Source of the DNA: Chitinophaga sancti
GTDB lineage: Bacteria > Bacteroidota > Bacteroidia > Chitinophagales > Chitinophagaceae
Direction: 5' to 3'
Length of the DNA: 64,000 nt
NCBI RefSeq assembly: GCF_034424315.1
Contig: NZ_CP139972.1
Location: 3,286,001-3,350,000 of the forward strand
The position numbers were made by a program, and so were the translations under genes. The notes under the pieces were generated by a model, which was not told the DNA's origin, searched no databases, and worked only from the letters and a program-made list of their open reading frames with translations. Positions 33,516 through 41,491 of this stretch are shown in pieces; positions within the stretch are counted from its first letter, which is position 1; each line of letters opens with the position of its first letter.

Positions 33516-34694
33516 TTATAAAAGCAGTAAATCAGTCCATGGAAGTTCTTCCTTGATCAGGTGCCCCAACAGGACCAGTGCTATACCCGGCAAGCCTTCC
33601 AGCAGGCGGGTTTCGCGGCCTTTGAAGCTTTCTTCATGCAGCACTACTTCCAGTCTTTTTATCGTTTCTTTCATCCAGTAGTGCCATCCTTCCAGGTAAC
33701 TTTCTTCATTACTGTAACGGTACAACGAATAATAATACTGTGCCAATCCGGCGGTACCATTACAGAAATAAATATCATCGATTTGAGTCGCTTCATATGT
33801 TTTGCGCATCAGTGAGCTGCCGCCCACGAGATCCGCCATTTGCTTCAGGTTTTCGTCCTGCAATACAAAGGAGGCTTTGTAAAAAAGGGATACCTGATTA
33901 AGATCGCCATAACACCATCCAAGACGGTTTTTATAGTTCTTTTCATCTTCTGCTTCACTGGTTGTGAGCGGAAAGAATGACCAATCCTGACCGATCAGAT
34001 CTACTTCGCGCAGATGATGGCGAACGAAGCGAATACCTTGCTGTAGCAGGTATCCGGTCGTTTGTGGATCTATTTCAGTTTCGTGCAGGGCAGTGAGTAC
34101 AGACAGAAATCCTGCCTGGCCCTGTGTTAGACTAAAATTGATCTGGCCTGTGCCGAATAAGAAAATATTTCTGAACCAGGTGCCATGTTTGGTGACTACA
34201 CATTTCTCATACAGCACACGGATAATTTCCCTGAGATATATCTCTGTTTTAGGCTGTAGCAGCCTGTCTGTAAAGTACCTGATGATACCAAATGCACCGT
34301 GCAGATAATCCAGTTTATCTTCTTTGATCAGTTGTAATGCCTGATGGTAGAGATAGTCGTCATATCTGGCCAGTTCCTTATCAATGTCTATATCCAGGAG
34401 GCCATCTTTGTACAGGAGGTTGATCACGCTGGTGAGGCCGCAGATACCTGTTGCGAGGGATGCTCCTTCCAGTTGCAATGTGTTATTGTTCATGTGATCC
34501 AATACTTCATCGAGCAGCGCATATGTCTTATCTAAATAGGTATTGTCCCGGTAGCCTTGCCATAAGGAATGATAGTACACGATCAGGCCCAGCCTGCCTC
34601 CGTCCATCAGGGTGTCATTATCAGCGGTGTGCTGATCTATGAGCTGATGTATGTGTGTAAGGAGGCTCTCCACTTTTACCGGTTCCTGTACCAT
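33516..34694 (-). CDS. LanC-like lanthionine cyclase family protein with altered active site
   Basis: 392 residues with the repeated Gly-rich turns of the LanC alpha/alpha toroid (GICGLTSVI, LHGAFGIIRYF, TQGQAGFLSVL, WCYGDLNQV, CNGTAGLAQYY, GLPGIALVLLGHL). LanC enzymes bind Zn(II) with Cys, Cys, His and add Cys thiols to dehydrated Ser/Thr. Here Cys261 (WCYG) and Cys311 are kept, but the usual CHG motif is Cys311-Asn312-Gly, so the third ligand is lost, and the catalytic His of the HG motif is Gln191. It may be a divergent cyclase or a non-catalytic binding protein. It is divergent from a lanthipeptide-like precursor ORF (35183) with a repeat array between them. No lanthipeptide dehydratase is seen nearby. 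Confidence 0.8.
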   Translation of the reverse strand: MVQEPVKVESLLTHIHQLIDQHTADNDTLMDGGRLGLIVYYHSLWQGYRDNTYLDKTYALLDEVLDHMNNNTLQLEGASLATGICGLTSVINLLYKDGLLDIDIDKELARYDDYLYHQALQLIKEDKLDYLHGAFGIIRYFTDRLLQPKTEIYLREIIRVLYEKCVVTKHGTWFRNIFLFGTGQINFSLTQGQAGFLSVLTALHETEIDPQTTGYLLQQGIRFVRHHLREVDLIGQDWSFFPLTTSEAEDEKNYKNRLGWCYGDLNQVSLFYKASFVLQDENLKQMADLVGGSSLMRKTYEATQIDDIYFCNGTAGLAQYYYSLYRYSNEESYLEGWHYWMKETIKRLEVVLHEESFKGRETRLLEGLPGIALVLLGHLIKEELPWTDLLLL

Positions 34695-34710
34695 TCCTGA
34701 ATGCTTTTAG

Positions 34711-34718
34711 CAAACTTA
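34711..34718 (-). promoter_or_regulatory. -7 promoter box for the lanC-like gene
   Basis: The minus strand reads TAAGTTTG (TAnnTTTG), 16 bases before the ATG at 34694. No TTTG -33 box at the expected distance. Confidence 0.55.
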
Positions 34719-34843
34719 TAAAGGATGGGGGGAGTGGGGAAAAAAGATACACGGATTTAGGTTTTGGGAGGACGGATTGTGGGGGAGAAATCAGAGGGGA
34801 TTATATATATAGTTATTCCTTTGGGGTCATGAAGTCAGTATTT

Positions 34844-34962
34844 TATTTGCGTAGGTGCATGATTGTATGCTAGTCTATTTGCGCAGTTGGTTTCCCTGAT
34901 GCTAGTCTATTTGCGCAGTTGTTGTTTTTTGCACTATTCTATATGCGTAGTGATATGCGCAG
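34844..34962 (+). repeat. Tandem TATTTGCGYAG repeats, 32-bp period
   Basis: The core TATTTGCG (third A/T variable) begins at 34844, 34876, 34908 and 34940, an exact 32-bp spacing. Copies two and three are identical over 23 bp (34867-34889, 34899-34921). Within them lies TGCGTAG or TGCGCAG. A fifth heptamer follows at 34956, 12 bp after the fourth. The period is about three helical turns, so a regulator would bind one face of the DNA. Confidence 0.85.
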
Positions 34963-35115
34963 CTGTTATTTTTCATGTTTTCCTATTTCATATCCACCTA
35001 AAATTTTACACGGATTTGCATTTTCCAGGGATGAATTTGCATTTTTCGGGCCTTACGTTTTATCATTTTCCGTATACACGGTTACGATAGAAATAATCTT
35101 TTGAAATCCACGTCC

Positions 35116-35135
35116 TGCGTAGATTCCCTGCGCAG
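35116..35135 (+). promoter_or_regulatory. Pair of TGCGYAG heptamers at the precursor promoter
   Basis: TGCGTAG (35116-35122) and TGCGCAG (35129-35135) are 13 bp apart, end 8 bases before the -7 box, and occupy the place of a -33 element, which is missing. This is where an activator with a direct-repeat site, such as a LytTR regulator, would bind. Confidence 0.6.
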
Positions 35136-35143
35136 TCACCCTC

Positions 35144-35151
35144 TAATTTTG
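35144..35151 (+). promoter_or_regulatory. -7 promoter box for the precursor ORF
   Basis: TAATTTTG matches TAnnTTTG exactly, 31 bases before the ATG at 35183. No TTTG lies 19-21 bases upstream, consistent with activator dependence. Confidence 0.6.
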
Positions 35152-35182
35152 TCATTGTAATCCCTACTAATAATTGTGAAAT

Positions 35183-35353
35183 ATGAAACAGACAAACAAC
35201 CCCAACCCTAAGAAAACGTTGACCCTGAATAAGCTAAAAGTATCTCTGTTTAACAGCAACGTTTTTAACCCAAAAAGTGGAAATAAATTCCATTTTACAT
35301 TTGTAATGGACACTACCGGTTCTGCAAACTGCAATACTTCTATAACGAAGTAA
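35183..35353 (+). CDS. Putative class I lanthipeptide-like (RiPP) precursor peptide
   Basis: A 56-residue peptide beginning MKQTNNPNPKKTLTLNKLKVSLFN and ending TTGSANCNTSITK, then three stop codons in tandem (TAATAATAA). The first half resembles the leader of Bacteroidota class I lanthipeptides (Lys-rich, KKxLxLNKxxV/I-S-L). The second half is rich in Thr and Ser with a single Cys50, enough for one (methyl)lanthionine ring if dehydrated. It is too short for routine gene finders. It has its own TAnnTTTG promoter with two TGCGYAG sites and a strong terminator (35418), so it is expressed as a separate small transcript. Neighbours: LanC-like protein (divergent), S41 peptidase, LytS/LytTR pair. 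Identification rests on pattern and context, not on a search. Confidence 0.65.
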   Translation: MKQTNNPNPKKTLTLNKLKVSLFNSNVFNPKSGNKFHFTFVMDTTGSANCNTSITK

Positions 35354-35417
35354 TAATAAGCAAGGCAAGAACAATAAAAAAACGGTTTTGTAATTCCGGA
35401 TTTTGATTAATTTTCTA

Positions 35418-35463
35418 GGCTGAACTAAAACCCTTCTGTTCGAAGGTGACTTTTAGGTCAGCC
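35418..35463 (+). terminator. Strong terminator after the precursor ORF
   Basis: GGCTGAACTAAAA pairs with TTTTAGGTCAGCC (one mismatch), with an inner hairpin CCTTC/GAAGG, followed by eight T residues. It separates the precursor transcript from the S41 peptidase gene. Confidence 0.9.
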
Positions 35464-35512
35464 TTTTTTTTATTTTTGTACCTATGCTATATTTAAACCC
35501 TTTAAAAATTAC

Positions 35513-36970
35513 ATGTTTAATTACCCGGCGTTAATCCGCTTGTTTGTTGTATATCTTTTATTGAACCTGATTTACCAGCCATTCTCCTTCGCTCAAAAGA
35601 AGTCCTGTAGCTGCAGGAATAATTTTGACGAATTAGTTGCCAAAGTAGCAACTAATTATCCAGGTTATACTATTAAAATCACTACTGAAAACCAGGCGGC
35701 TTTTAATCTATTCACGGATAGTCTCAGAAACATTGCTGATACAGCCAACGCTGTTACCTGTTTTTCTGTTCTACAATCATGGACAGCTTACTTTAAAGAC
35801 AGACATCTTGCGCTCGTATTTAAAGATATTCCTGAAAACAAAGACCTGATCGATCAAATCTTTGCCAACAGTGAAAGTTTTCCTTTGTCAAGAGACTCAC
35901 TGCTAAAAAAATGGGCAACCACAACTGATTATCCGCTGGAGGGCCTATGGACACTAAGCGGTATGTATGAAGTGGCTGTTATAAAGAAAGATAATGGCTA
36001 TCTGGGAATCATCCTGAAGGGAGATAATACTTACTGGAAACCCGGACAAGTTAAATTTAAATTGCAACCTGAAAGTAATGAGTGCTGGAAAGTAATTCAG
36101 TATAATCAATACCATATGCAAGATACATTCAGGGCTTATGTAGATGAACGGTCTTATATAATGGATCTTAAAAGCTATAATTGGGAAAAGACATTCCCCG
36201 GTCAGCCCGGTCTGAAAACAATACCTGCCGATAGCTTTTATTTTTCCAAAATTGATAGTAATAATACGATATTAAGGTTACCCAGCTTTGCATTGCCTTA
36301 CAAACCATTAATAGATAGCCTGATCACAAGCAATTTTTATACAATCACCCATACCCCGCACCTCATAGTGGACCTGAGGGGAAACGTCGGAGGGTATAAT
36401 CTCTGCTTTGAGAAGCTATTACCCCTGCTTTATACTAATCCAGTTATTACCCCCGGACCAGTATTCAAGTCTACAACCGAAAACATCCATTTGTATAAGA
36501 TGATGCTAAAAAGTCCACTGTTCCCTAAAGATAAAAAAGCACCATTTACCAGCATGCTGAATAATTTAAAGAAAAATAAAAATGGGTATTACCAAACTCC
36601 GGCAGACACTACCAGATATCCACAGGTATATACACAACCAGAAAAAATTGGGTTACTGATAGATGAAGGCAGCGCCAGTGCTACAGAATTATTAATTTTA
36701 GATGCGAAACAAAGTAAAAAAGTAACTTTGTTTGGAAAGCGGTCGGCAGGAGTAGTGGATTACATAAATCTGGTAGCACCAAGGCCTTTGTCCTGCTATC
36801 GTTTTTTACTCTGGATACCCACTGCCAGATTAGCCAGCCTGCCACAGCATCCTATTGATAACACAGGTATTTTGCCAGATGTTGAAATCCCTCATCATGA
36901 GAACTGGATCAATTATGTGTCGCAATACCTGGAAAACCTGGATTTGAAAATTGTCAATACTTCAAAATAA
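35513..36970 (+). CDS. Secreted S41-family (tail-specific/tricorn-like) serine peptidase
   Basis: 485 residues with a signal peptide (MFNYPALIRLFVVYLLLNLIYQPFSFAQ). The C-terminal half is an S41 peptidase: HLIVDLRGNVGG (about 283-294) and DEGSASATELL (384-394), where Ser389 is the likely nucleophile; the following GKRSAG turn is typical, but the Lys general base of CtpA aligns with a non-basic residue, so it may follow the tricorn/IRBP-type variant. No PDZ domain is evident. It would act in the periplasm or outside. It follows the precursor terminator and overlaps the kinase gene by 20 bases. Leader removal or degradation of the peptide is an attractive but unproven role. Confidence 0.85.
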   Translation: MFNYPALIRLFVVYLLLNLIYQPFSFAQKKSCSCRNNFDELVAKVATNYPGYTIKITTENQAAFNLFTDSLRNIADTANAVTCFSVLQSWTAYFKDRHLALVFKDIPENKDLIDQIFANSESFPLSRDSLLKKWATTTDYPLEGLWTLSGMYEVAVIKKDNGYLGIILKGDNTYWKPGQVKFKLQPESNECWKVIQYNQYHMQDTFRAYVDERSYIMDLKSYNWEKTFPGQPGLKTIPADSFYFSKIDSNNTILRLPSFALPYKPLIDSLITSNFYTITHTPHLIVDLRGNVGGYNLCFEKLLPLLYTNPVITPGPVFKSTTENIHLYKMMLKSPLFPKDKKAPFTSMLNNLKKNKNGYYQTPADTTRYPQVYTQPEKIGLLIDEGSASATELLILDAKQSKKVTLFGKRSAGVVDYINLVAPRPLSCYRFLLWIPTARLASLPQHPIDNTGILPDVEIPHHENWINYVSQYLENLDLKIVNTSK

Positions 36971-38072
36971 AAAGATTTCGGTCAAACAAAGATTATCTAA
37001 AGTACTGGTGCATTTTAGCATTTGGATGCTATATGCAACTGTACAGGTATGGGCATCCATAGATCAGGTGGAAAAACCAATGGCGGTCGTCATAGTAACC
37101 AGCGTAGTATTTGCATTTTTAACTGTAATGTTTTACGGAAATGCAGAATGGTTGTTACCACGAACAATTGAAAAGGGTAAAAAAACCCTATGGTTTGTAG
37201 GGATAGCTGGCTTTTTTATTTATAATATACTAACCAGGTATATAATTTTGTATAGGGTTTGCCCTGTTGCATTAGAGTATCCTGCTCCAAAGTTTGATTT
37301 GCTGGTGATAATTAACGGATCTATCTGGTGGTGGTTTCAGGCTATTTTTCTCTCTACCGCATACTGGTTTTCTAAAGTATCCTTAAAAAGAGAACGGAAA
37401 CTCAACATACAAAAAGAGGAAATCAACCGCAAAGAAAAAGAGCAATTACAATTGAAACAGGAAAAACTTGAACTGGAAATCGCCTACCTCCGCGCCCAGA
37501 TCAACCCTCACTTCCTTTTCAATACCCTCGGCTACTTCTACAACAAAACCGCCAACACCCAACCCGATGTTGCGGAAGGCATCGCCGCCCTCACCAACAT
37601 CATGCGCTCCTCCCTCAAAAAGAGAGGCCCCGATGGCATGGTTTCTTTAGAAGAAGAAATCGAACACATTGAAAGCCTGATCAGCATTTACTTCATGCGT
37701 TTCAATAACAACATTCATATAGAATATAGCAGACCTGAAAGCTTGCATGGCCAAAGAATATTGCCACACATCCTCATCACACTGGTAGAAAACGCTTTCA
37801 AACACGGTGAACTGCACAACGCCGCTTACCCATTGAGAATAAAGCTAACACTCGATGACAGTGGCCTCTACTTCTACATCAACAATAAAAAACGGATAGG
37901 GCCTAAAGAAATCTCCAACGGCATCGGCATGGAATACGTGCAACGTCAGCTGGAAAATACCTATCCCAACAAACATTCCTTCGAAATAAAAGATACGGAC
38001 CTGTTTTATAGCCTGTCTTTATATATTGCTACAACTGAAATTTCCATACATGATCAACTGCTATATAATTGA
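36951..38072 (+). CDS. LytS-type sensor histidine kinase
   Basis: 373 residues from a TTG codon that overlaps the S41 gene by 20 bases; the next in-frame ATG (25 codons later) would cut into the first membrane helix. Four transmembrane segments (about 18-36, 45-65, 80-98, 118-138) are followed by a charged coiled-coil and the His_kinase domain: YLRAQINPHFLFNTLGYFYN with the phospho-acceptor His, TLVENAFKHGEL as N box and GIGMEYVQRQL as G box. It pairs with the overlapping LytTR regulator. Position directly behind the peptide and peptidase genes suggests that it senses the peptide product, as in peptide autoinduction circuits. Confidence 0.9.
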   Translation: MSILQNKKISVKQRLSKVLVHFSIWMLYATVQVWASIDQVEKPMAVVIVTSVVFAFLTVMFYGNAEWLLPRTIEKGKKTLWFVGIAGFFIYNILTRYIILYRVCPVALEYPAPKFDLLVIINGSIWWWFQAIFLSTAYWFSKVSLKRERKLNIQKEEINRKEKEQLQLKQEKLELEIAYLRAQINPHFLFNTLGYFYNKTANTQPDVAEGIAALTNIMRSSLKKRGPDGMVSLEEEIEHIESLISIYFMRFNNNIHIEYSRPESLHGQRILPHILITLVENAFKHGELHNAAYPLRIKLTLDDSGLYFYINNKKRIGPKEISNGIGMEYVQRQLENTYPNKHSFEIKDTDLFYSLSLYIATTEISIHDQLLYN

Positions 38073-38787
38073 CGACGAGCAACACGCCATAGACCTACTC
38101 ACCGGCTATGTTCAACGGACGCCCTTCCTGAAACTGGTAGGTAGTACCACCGAAGCCCTCGATGCTATCAAAGTGATCAGTAATGAAAAAGTAGACCTGG
38201 TATTCCTGGATATCCACATGCCCAGTATCTCGGGTATTGATCTGCTGAAGATCTTTAACAACCATACCAAAGTCGTTCTCACCACCGCCTACAGCGAATA
38301 TGCTATGGATGGTTACGAACACGATGTTGTCGATTATTTGCTGAAACCTATCACCTACCAGCGTTTTCTGAAAGCCGCACAGAAAACACTCAACATGTTC
38401 CAAACCATGTACGTGAGCAAAGGTGAGAGCAGTGAAAAAGCAGAACCGGAGGTAAACTACCTGTTCGTGAAATCAGAACATAAGGGTAAACAAATTAAAA
38501 TCAATTTTAACGATATCGATTATATAGAAGGCCTGAAGAACTATGTGGCCTTTCATTGTGATAAGGAAAAAATTCTAGCACTACTCAAGATGAAAGACCT
38601 GGAGCAAAGCCTGCCCCCACGGCAGTTTGCCAGGATTCACAATTCTTTTATTATCTCCCTGAACAGGATCGTGTCTGTAGATGGCAACCAGGTCATTCTG
38701 CGTAAACCTGATCAGCAAACAGTGGCACTGCCTATCGGCATTACCTTCAAACAGCCATTTTTTGATATGATTAAACTGAACAAATAA
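38050..38787 (+). CDS. LytTR-family response regulator
   Basis: 245 residues from ATG 38050 (an in-frame TTG at 38026 would add eight residues of no domain value). Receiver domain 1-118: IIDDEQHA, phospho-acceptor Asp in DLVFLDIHMPS, Lys in LLKPI. LytTR DNA-binding domain about 140-245: IDYIEGLKNYVAFH and FARIHNSFIISLNRI. It overlaps the kinase gene by 23 bases. LytTR proteins bind pairs of short direct repeats about one helical turn apart, which fits the TGCGYAG pairs found 2.9 kb upstream at the precursor promoter. It is the best candidate regulator of that array. Confidence 0.92.
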   Translation: MINCYIIDDEQHAIDLLTGYVQRTPFLKLVGSTTEALDAIKVISNEKVDLVFLDIHMPSISGIDLLKIFNNHTKVVLTTAYSEYAMDGYEHDVVDYLLKPITYQRFLKAAQKTLNMFQTMYVSKGESSEKAEPEVNYLFVKSEHKGKQIKINFNDIDYIEGLKNYVAFHCDKEKILALLKMKDLEQSLPPRQFARIHNSFIISLNRIVSVDGNQVILRKPDQQTVALPIGITFKQPFFDMIKLNK

Positions 38788-38805
38788 ACATCTTCACATA
38801 AAAAT

Positions 38806-38923
38806 GGAAAGAGGTTGTACAGAAAGTAATCTGAAGGCATTAAGCATTGCATACACAAACACGCTCGCTGCCAGCTATCCGAAATAAATCCGGTTAATTT
38901 TACTTTCTGTACAACCTCTTTCC
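38806..38923. repeat. 118-bp element with 24-bp perfect terminal inverted repeats
   Basis: Bases 38806-38829 (GGAAAGAGGTTGTACAGAAA then GTAA) recur as exact reverse complement at 38900-38923, with 70 bases between. No target-site duplication is visible. It lies between the convergent regulator and receptor genes. It could be a MITE-like element or a long terminator structure. Confidence 0.75.
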
Positions 38924-38963
38924 GGTACTTAACTGACGACCTCCTCAAAACGGATCGCCACTT

Positions 38964-41363
38964 TTAGTTTGATTGAATCCGTTTCTTTTCTTTTTCAATA
39001 CCAGTTTGTCTTTCCGTTCTTGGCTTAATCTTACGATTACCGAAACGATACGTAAAACTCAACATTGCAAAACGGGAATCAAAGGCAAAATGCTGTTTAA
39101 CATTTACCCCCTGGTAATTGGATGATAATGCAAATTGTTGCCCCCTGAATATATCATTTACACTCAGTTTGAGCGTAGCCTTATTCTTTAGCAAATTCCT
39201 TTGTATGCCCGTATTCAATACCCAGTAGCTGGTCAGCGCACTCAAACCTGCATTTGAATTGGATGAATAGACCGCATTCAGCTCCAGTGTAAAGAGATGA
39301 GGAATATTAAATGTATTGTTCGAAATCACGTAGGCCCCAGGCTTTGATTTGGGCAGGGTAATATCATTGTAATCATAGTGTATGTAGAAGACCTGAACAG
39401 CATTCATTGTATTCCACCACTTTGTGGGAGAGGTAGTATATGTAATATTCAGGTTATAATTATCATAGTGTGTCACGTTTTGATACGTGGTGATCAGCAC
39501 TTTGTTATCTCCTGCTATATATACCCCGGCTATCACATTATTAGTCCTGGAGATACTGAGCGTTGTAAACAGGTGTTGTTTCCAGGAATGAGATAATTCC
39601 AGGGAGGTAGCATTCTGCGGGTTCAGGTCTGGATTTCCCTGAAAGTAGTAATACTTGCTGCGGAAGAACAGGAATGGATTTACATATTCATACTGCGGCC
39701 TGTCGATACTTCTTCTCACTGATACCCCAAAACGCTGTTGGGCAGAAGCCATGTATTGGAGAGAAAACCCGGGATAAACCCCTGTGTAATCCTTATTAAA
39801 TACGGTAGCATTTGTGATGCTGTTGCCTTTCACATGGGTATTCTCCACCCGCACACCTGCCTGCAATACCCATTTTTTGAACTGGTTATGATAATTGATG
39901 TACCCTGCATTCACGTTTTCATCATAGATGAAATGGTTGGTCTTGGTAGCGTCATTTACCCAGGTATCATTATCCAGCACTTCCCAACGAATGTCGCTGT
40001 CTGTTTTTACAAAAACCGTTTTCAAACCGGCATCGAAGCTGCCTATTTTGGTTGGACGGGTAAAATCAGCAGAAACAGAGCGAATGGCTACAGATACCGG
40101 GGAGCTGTTGCGAATAACATAAGGTATCTGGTAAATCTTCATGTCCGTATCCAGGTATGCGGTATTGAAATTGTCTCTCCAGCGCTGATCGTAATAGGCA
40201 TAGTCTCCATTGATGGAGAGCTGGGTACCGGTGCTATCAAAGTTATGCTGGTAAAACAGGTTAGCTGAATAATTATTGATATTGGCATGCCCGGTTGTAT
40301 GCATGTTCAGCAATGAATCGAACGGAGCGGACTGAGAAGCATAAAACAGGGTCTGGTCAATGCCATCCCTGTCACGCCCCAGGAAGTTTCCTTTCAGATC
40401 CAGGCCTATATTGTTATGCTTGTCGATCGTATAACTGATACCGGCATTGACATTGTGGATATCCTTTTTCCGTACTTCATGATTTTTCTCTTCTATGAAT
40501 TCGTCTTCCAGGATTCTGTCGGTATGGGTATCGGTATACTGTTCGTTTCGCTGGTAATTGTAGTTACCATAGATATTCAGGTTATCGTTGCGGTAGTTCA
40601 GGTCTCCTCCTCCTGTATAGCGGCCATAGCGACCACCGCCGCCGCCTATGCTGAGACTGCCATTCGTGCCCGACTTACCTGTTTTTTTGAGTTTGATGTT
40701 GATGACGGCCGAAGCGGCTGCATCATATTTTACGGACGGGTTAGCAATGAGTTCTATTTTTTCAACGGCGTTTGATGCAGTGGAGAGTAATAGATTTTTG
40801 AGCATTGCAGCTGTAAAATAAGACGGTCGGTCGTTGAGGTAGACCATTACCTTTTTTCCGTTGAGGGTAATGGAACCATCATCGTCCAACCTTACACCCG
40901 GCGATCGGCGTAGCAGTTCTTCCAATGTATTACCGGTAGCGAGCGGGCTTTCGGCTACATTAATGATCATCTTGTCAACAGTTTGCTCAATGAGTGGCTT
41001 TAGGGCCGTCACCTGGTGAGTTATCAAATTGTAAGAGACTGATAACAAGCCAATTGCTGGCAATGTCAGGGATTGGGTACTCAATTGAAACGGGGCACTC
41101 GTCTTGTCACGATAGCCCAGATATCTCACCTGGAGGTTATAGACTCCCGGTTTCAGGTTTTCGAACGTGAAATTGCCCTCTTTGTCAGTCTGGGTAGTTT
41201 GCCTGATGGTATCTGTGAGTAGTAACACAATGGCAAATGGCAGATTTTGGTTGCTGAGGGAATCGGTTATTTTGCCTGAAACGGATAGTCTGAGTGACTG
41301 TGCGGGCAAACGGACCGTGCTGCACAGACAAAAGAATAGTACACTCAGTTGTATCGGCTTCAT
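38964..41363 (-). CDS. Outer-membrane beta-barrel receptor (TonB-receptor-like)
   Basis: 799 residues: signal peptide (MKPIQLSVLFFCLCSTVRLPAQ), a carboxypeptidase-regulatory-like Ig domain (about 25-110, SGKITDSLSNQNLPFAIV), a plug-like domain (about 125-220, LEELLRRSPGVRLDDDGSITLNGKK) and an outer-membrane beta-barrel (OMP_b-brl_3 type) to the end, which lies in a basic tail after FTYRFGNRK. Such proteins resemble TonB-dependent transporters but often lack a TonB box. It is convergent with the LytTR regulator. It may import or export a compound of the neighbouring peptide locus or may be unrelated. Confidence 0.87.
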   Translation of the reverse strand: MKPIQLSVLFFCLCSTVRLPAQSLRLSVSGKITDSLSNQNLPFAIVLLLTDTIRQTTQTDKEGNFTFENLKPGVYNLQVRYLGYRDKTSAPFQLSTQSLTLPAIGLLSVSYNLITHQVTALKPLIEQTVDKMIINVAESPLATGNTLEELLRRSPGVRLDDDGSITLNGKKVMVYLNDRPSYFTAAMLKNLLLSTASNAVEKIELIANPSVKYDAAASAVINIKLKKTGKSGTNGSLSIGGGGGRYGRYTGGGDLNYRNDNLNIYGNYNYQRNEQYTDTHTDRILEDEFIEEKNHEVRKKDIHNVNAGISYTIDKHNNIGLDLKGNFLGRDRDGIDQTLFYASQSAPFDSLLNMHTTGHANINNYSANLFYQHNFDSTGTQLSINGDYAYYDQRWRDNFNTAYLDTDMKIYQIPYVIRNSSPVSVAIRSVSADFTRPTKIGSFDAGLKTVFVKTDSDIRWEVLDNDTWVNDATKTNHFIYDENVNAGYINYHNQFKKWVLQAGVRVENTHVKGNSITNATVFNKDYTGVYPGFSLQYMASAQQRFGVSVRRSIDRPQYEYVNPFLFFRSKYYYFQGNPDLNPQNATSLELSHSWKQHLFTTLSISRTNNVIAGVYIAGDNKVLITTYQNVTHYDNYNLNITYTTSPTKWWNTMNAVQVFYIHYDYNDITLPKSKPGAYVISNNTFNIPHLFTLELNAVYSSNSNAGLSALTSYWVLNTGIQRNLLKNKATLKLSVNDIFRGQQFALSSNYQGVNVKQHFAFDSRFAMLSFTYRFGNRKIKPRTERQTGIEKEKKRIQSN

Positions 41364-41491
41364 ATAGGGTTATTTATCACTTTACAAACATAAGGTTCAG
41401 GTTTGATGATTAAAAAATTATTACATCGATTCTTTGATTAAGAGGACAGATTATTTGAAAAAAATACCAGTTCTGGATGGAACATCAGTAA

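Larger units (their letters stand above)
34695..35182. other. Divergent regulatory region with a 32-bp-periodic repeat array
   Basis: This 488-base intergenic region separates the lanC-like gene from the precursor ORF. It contains the lanC promoter box, seven TGCGYAG heptamers (four at an exact 32-bp period), and the precursor promoter box. Open frames across it (for example 34863-35090) are not supported as genes. Confidence 0.75.

Noticed and set aside
34844..34962. CRISPR-like array
   Set aside because: Only four copies, the nearly invariant part is 23 bp with 9-bp spacers, and there are no cas genes.
34863..35090. 75-codon plus-strand ORF with Cys-rich hydrophobic translation
   Set aside because: It is generated by the 32-bp repeat array, whose period is not a multiple of three, has no ATG or ribosome signal, and ends without a terminator.
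36951..37650. Frameshift between S41 peptidase and kinase
   Set aside because: The 20-base overlap is a normal coupling arrangement; both proteins are complete at their ends.
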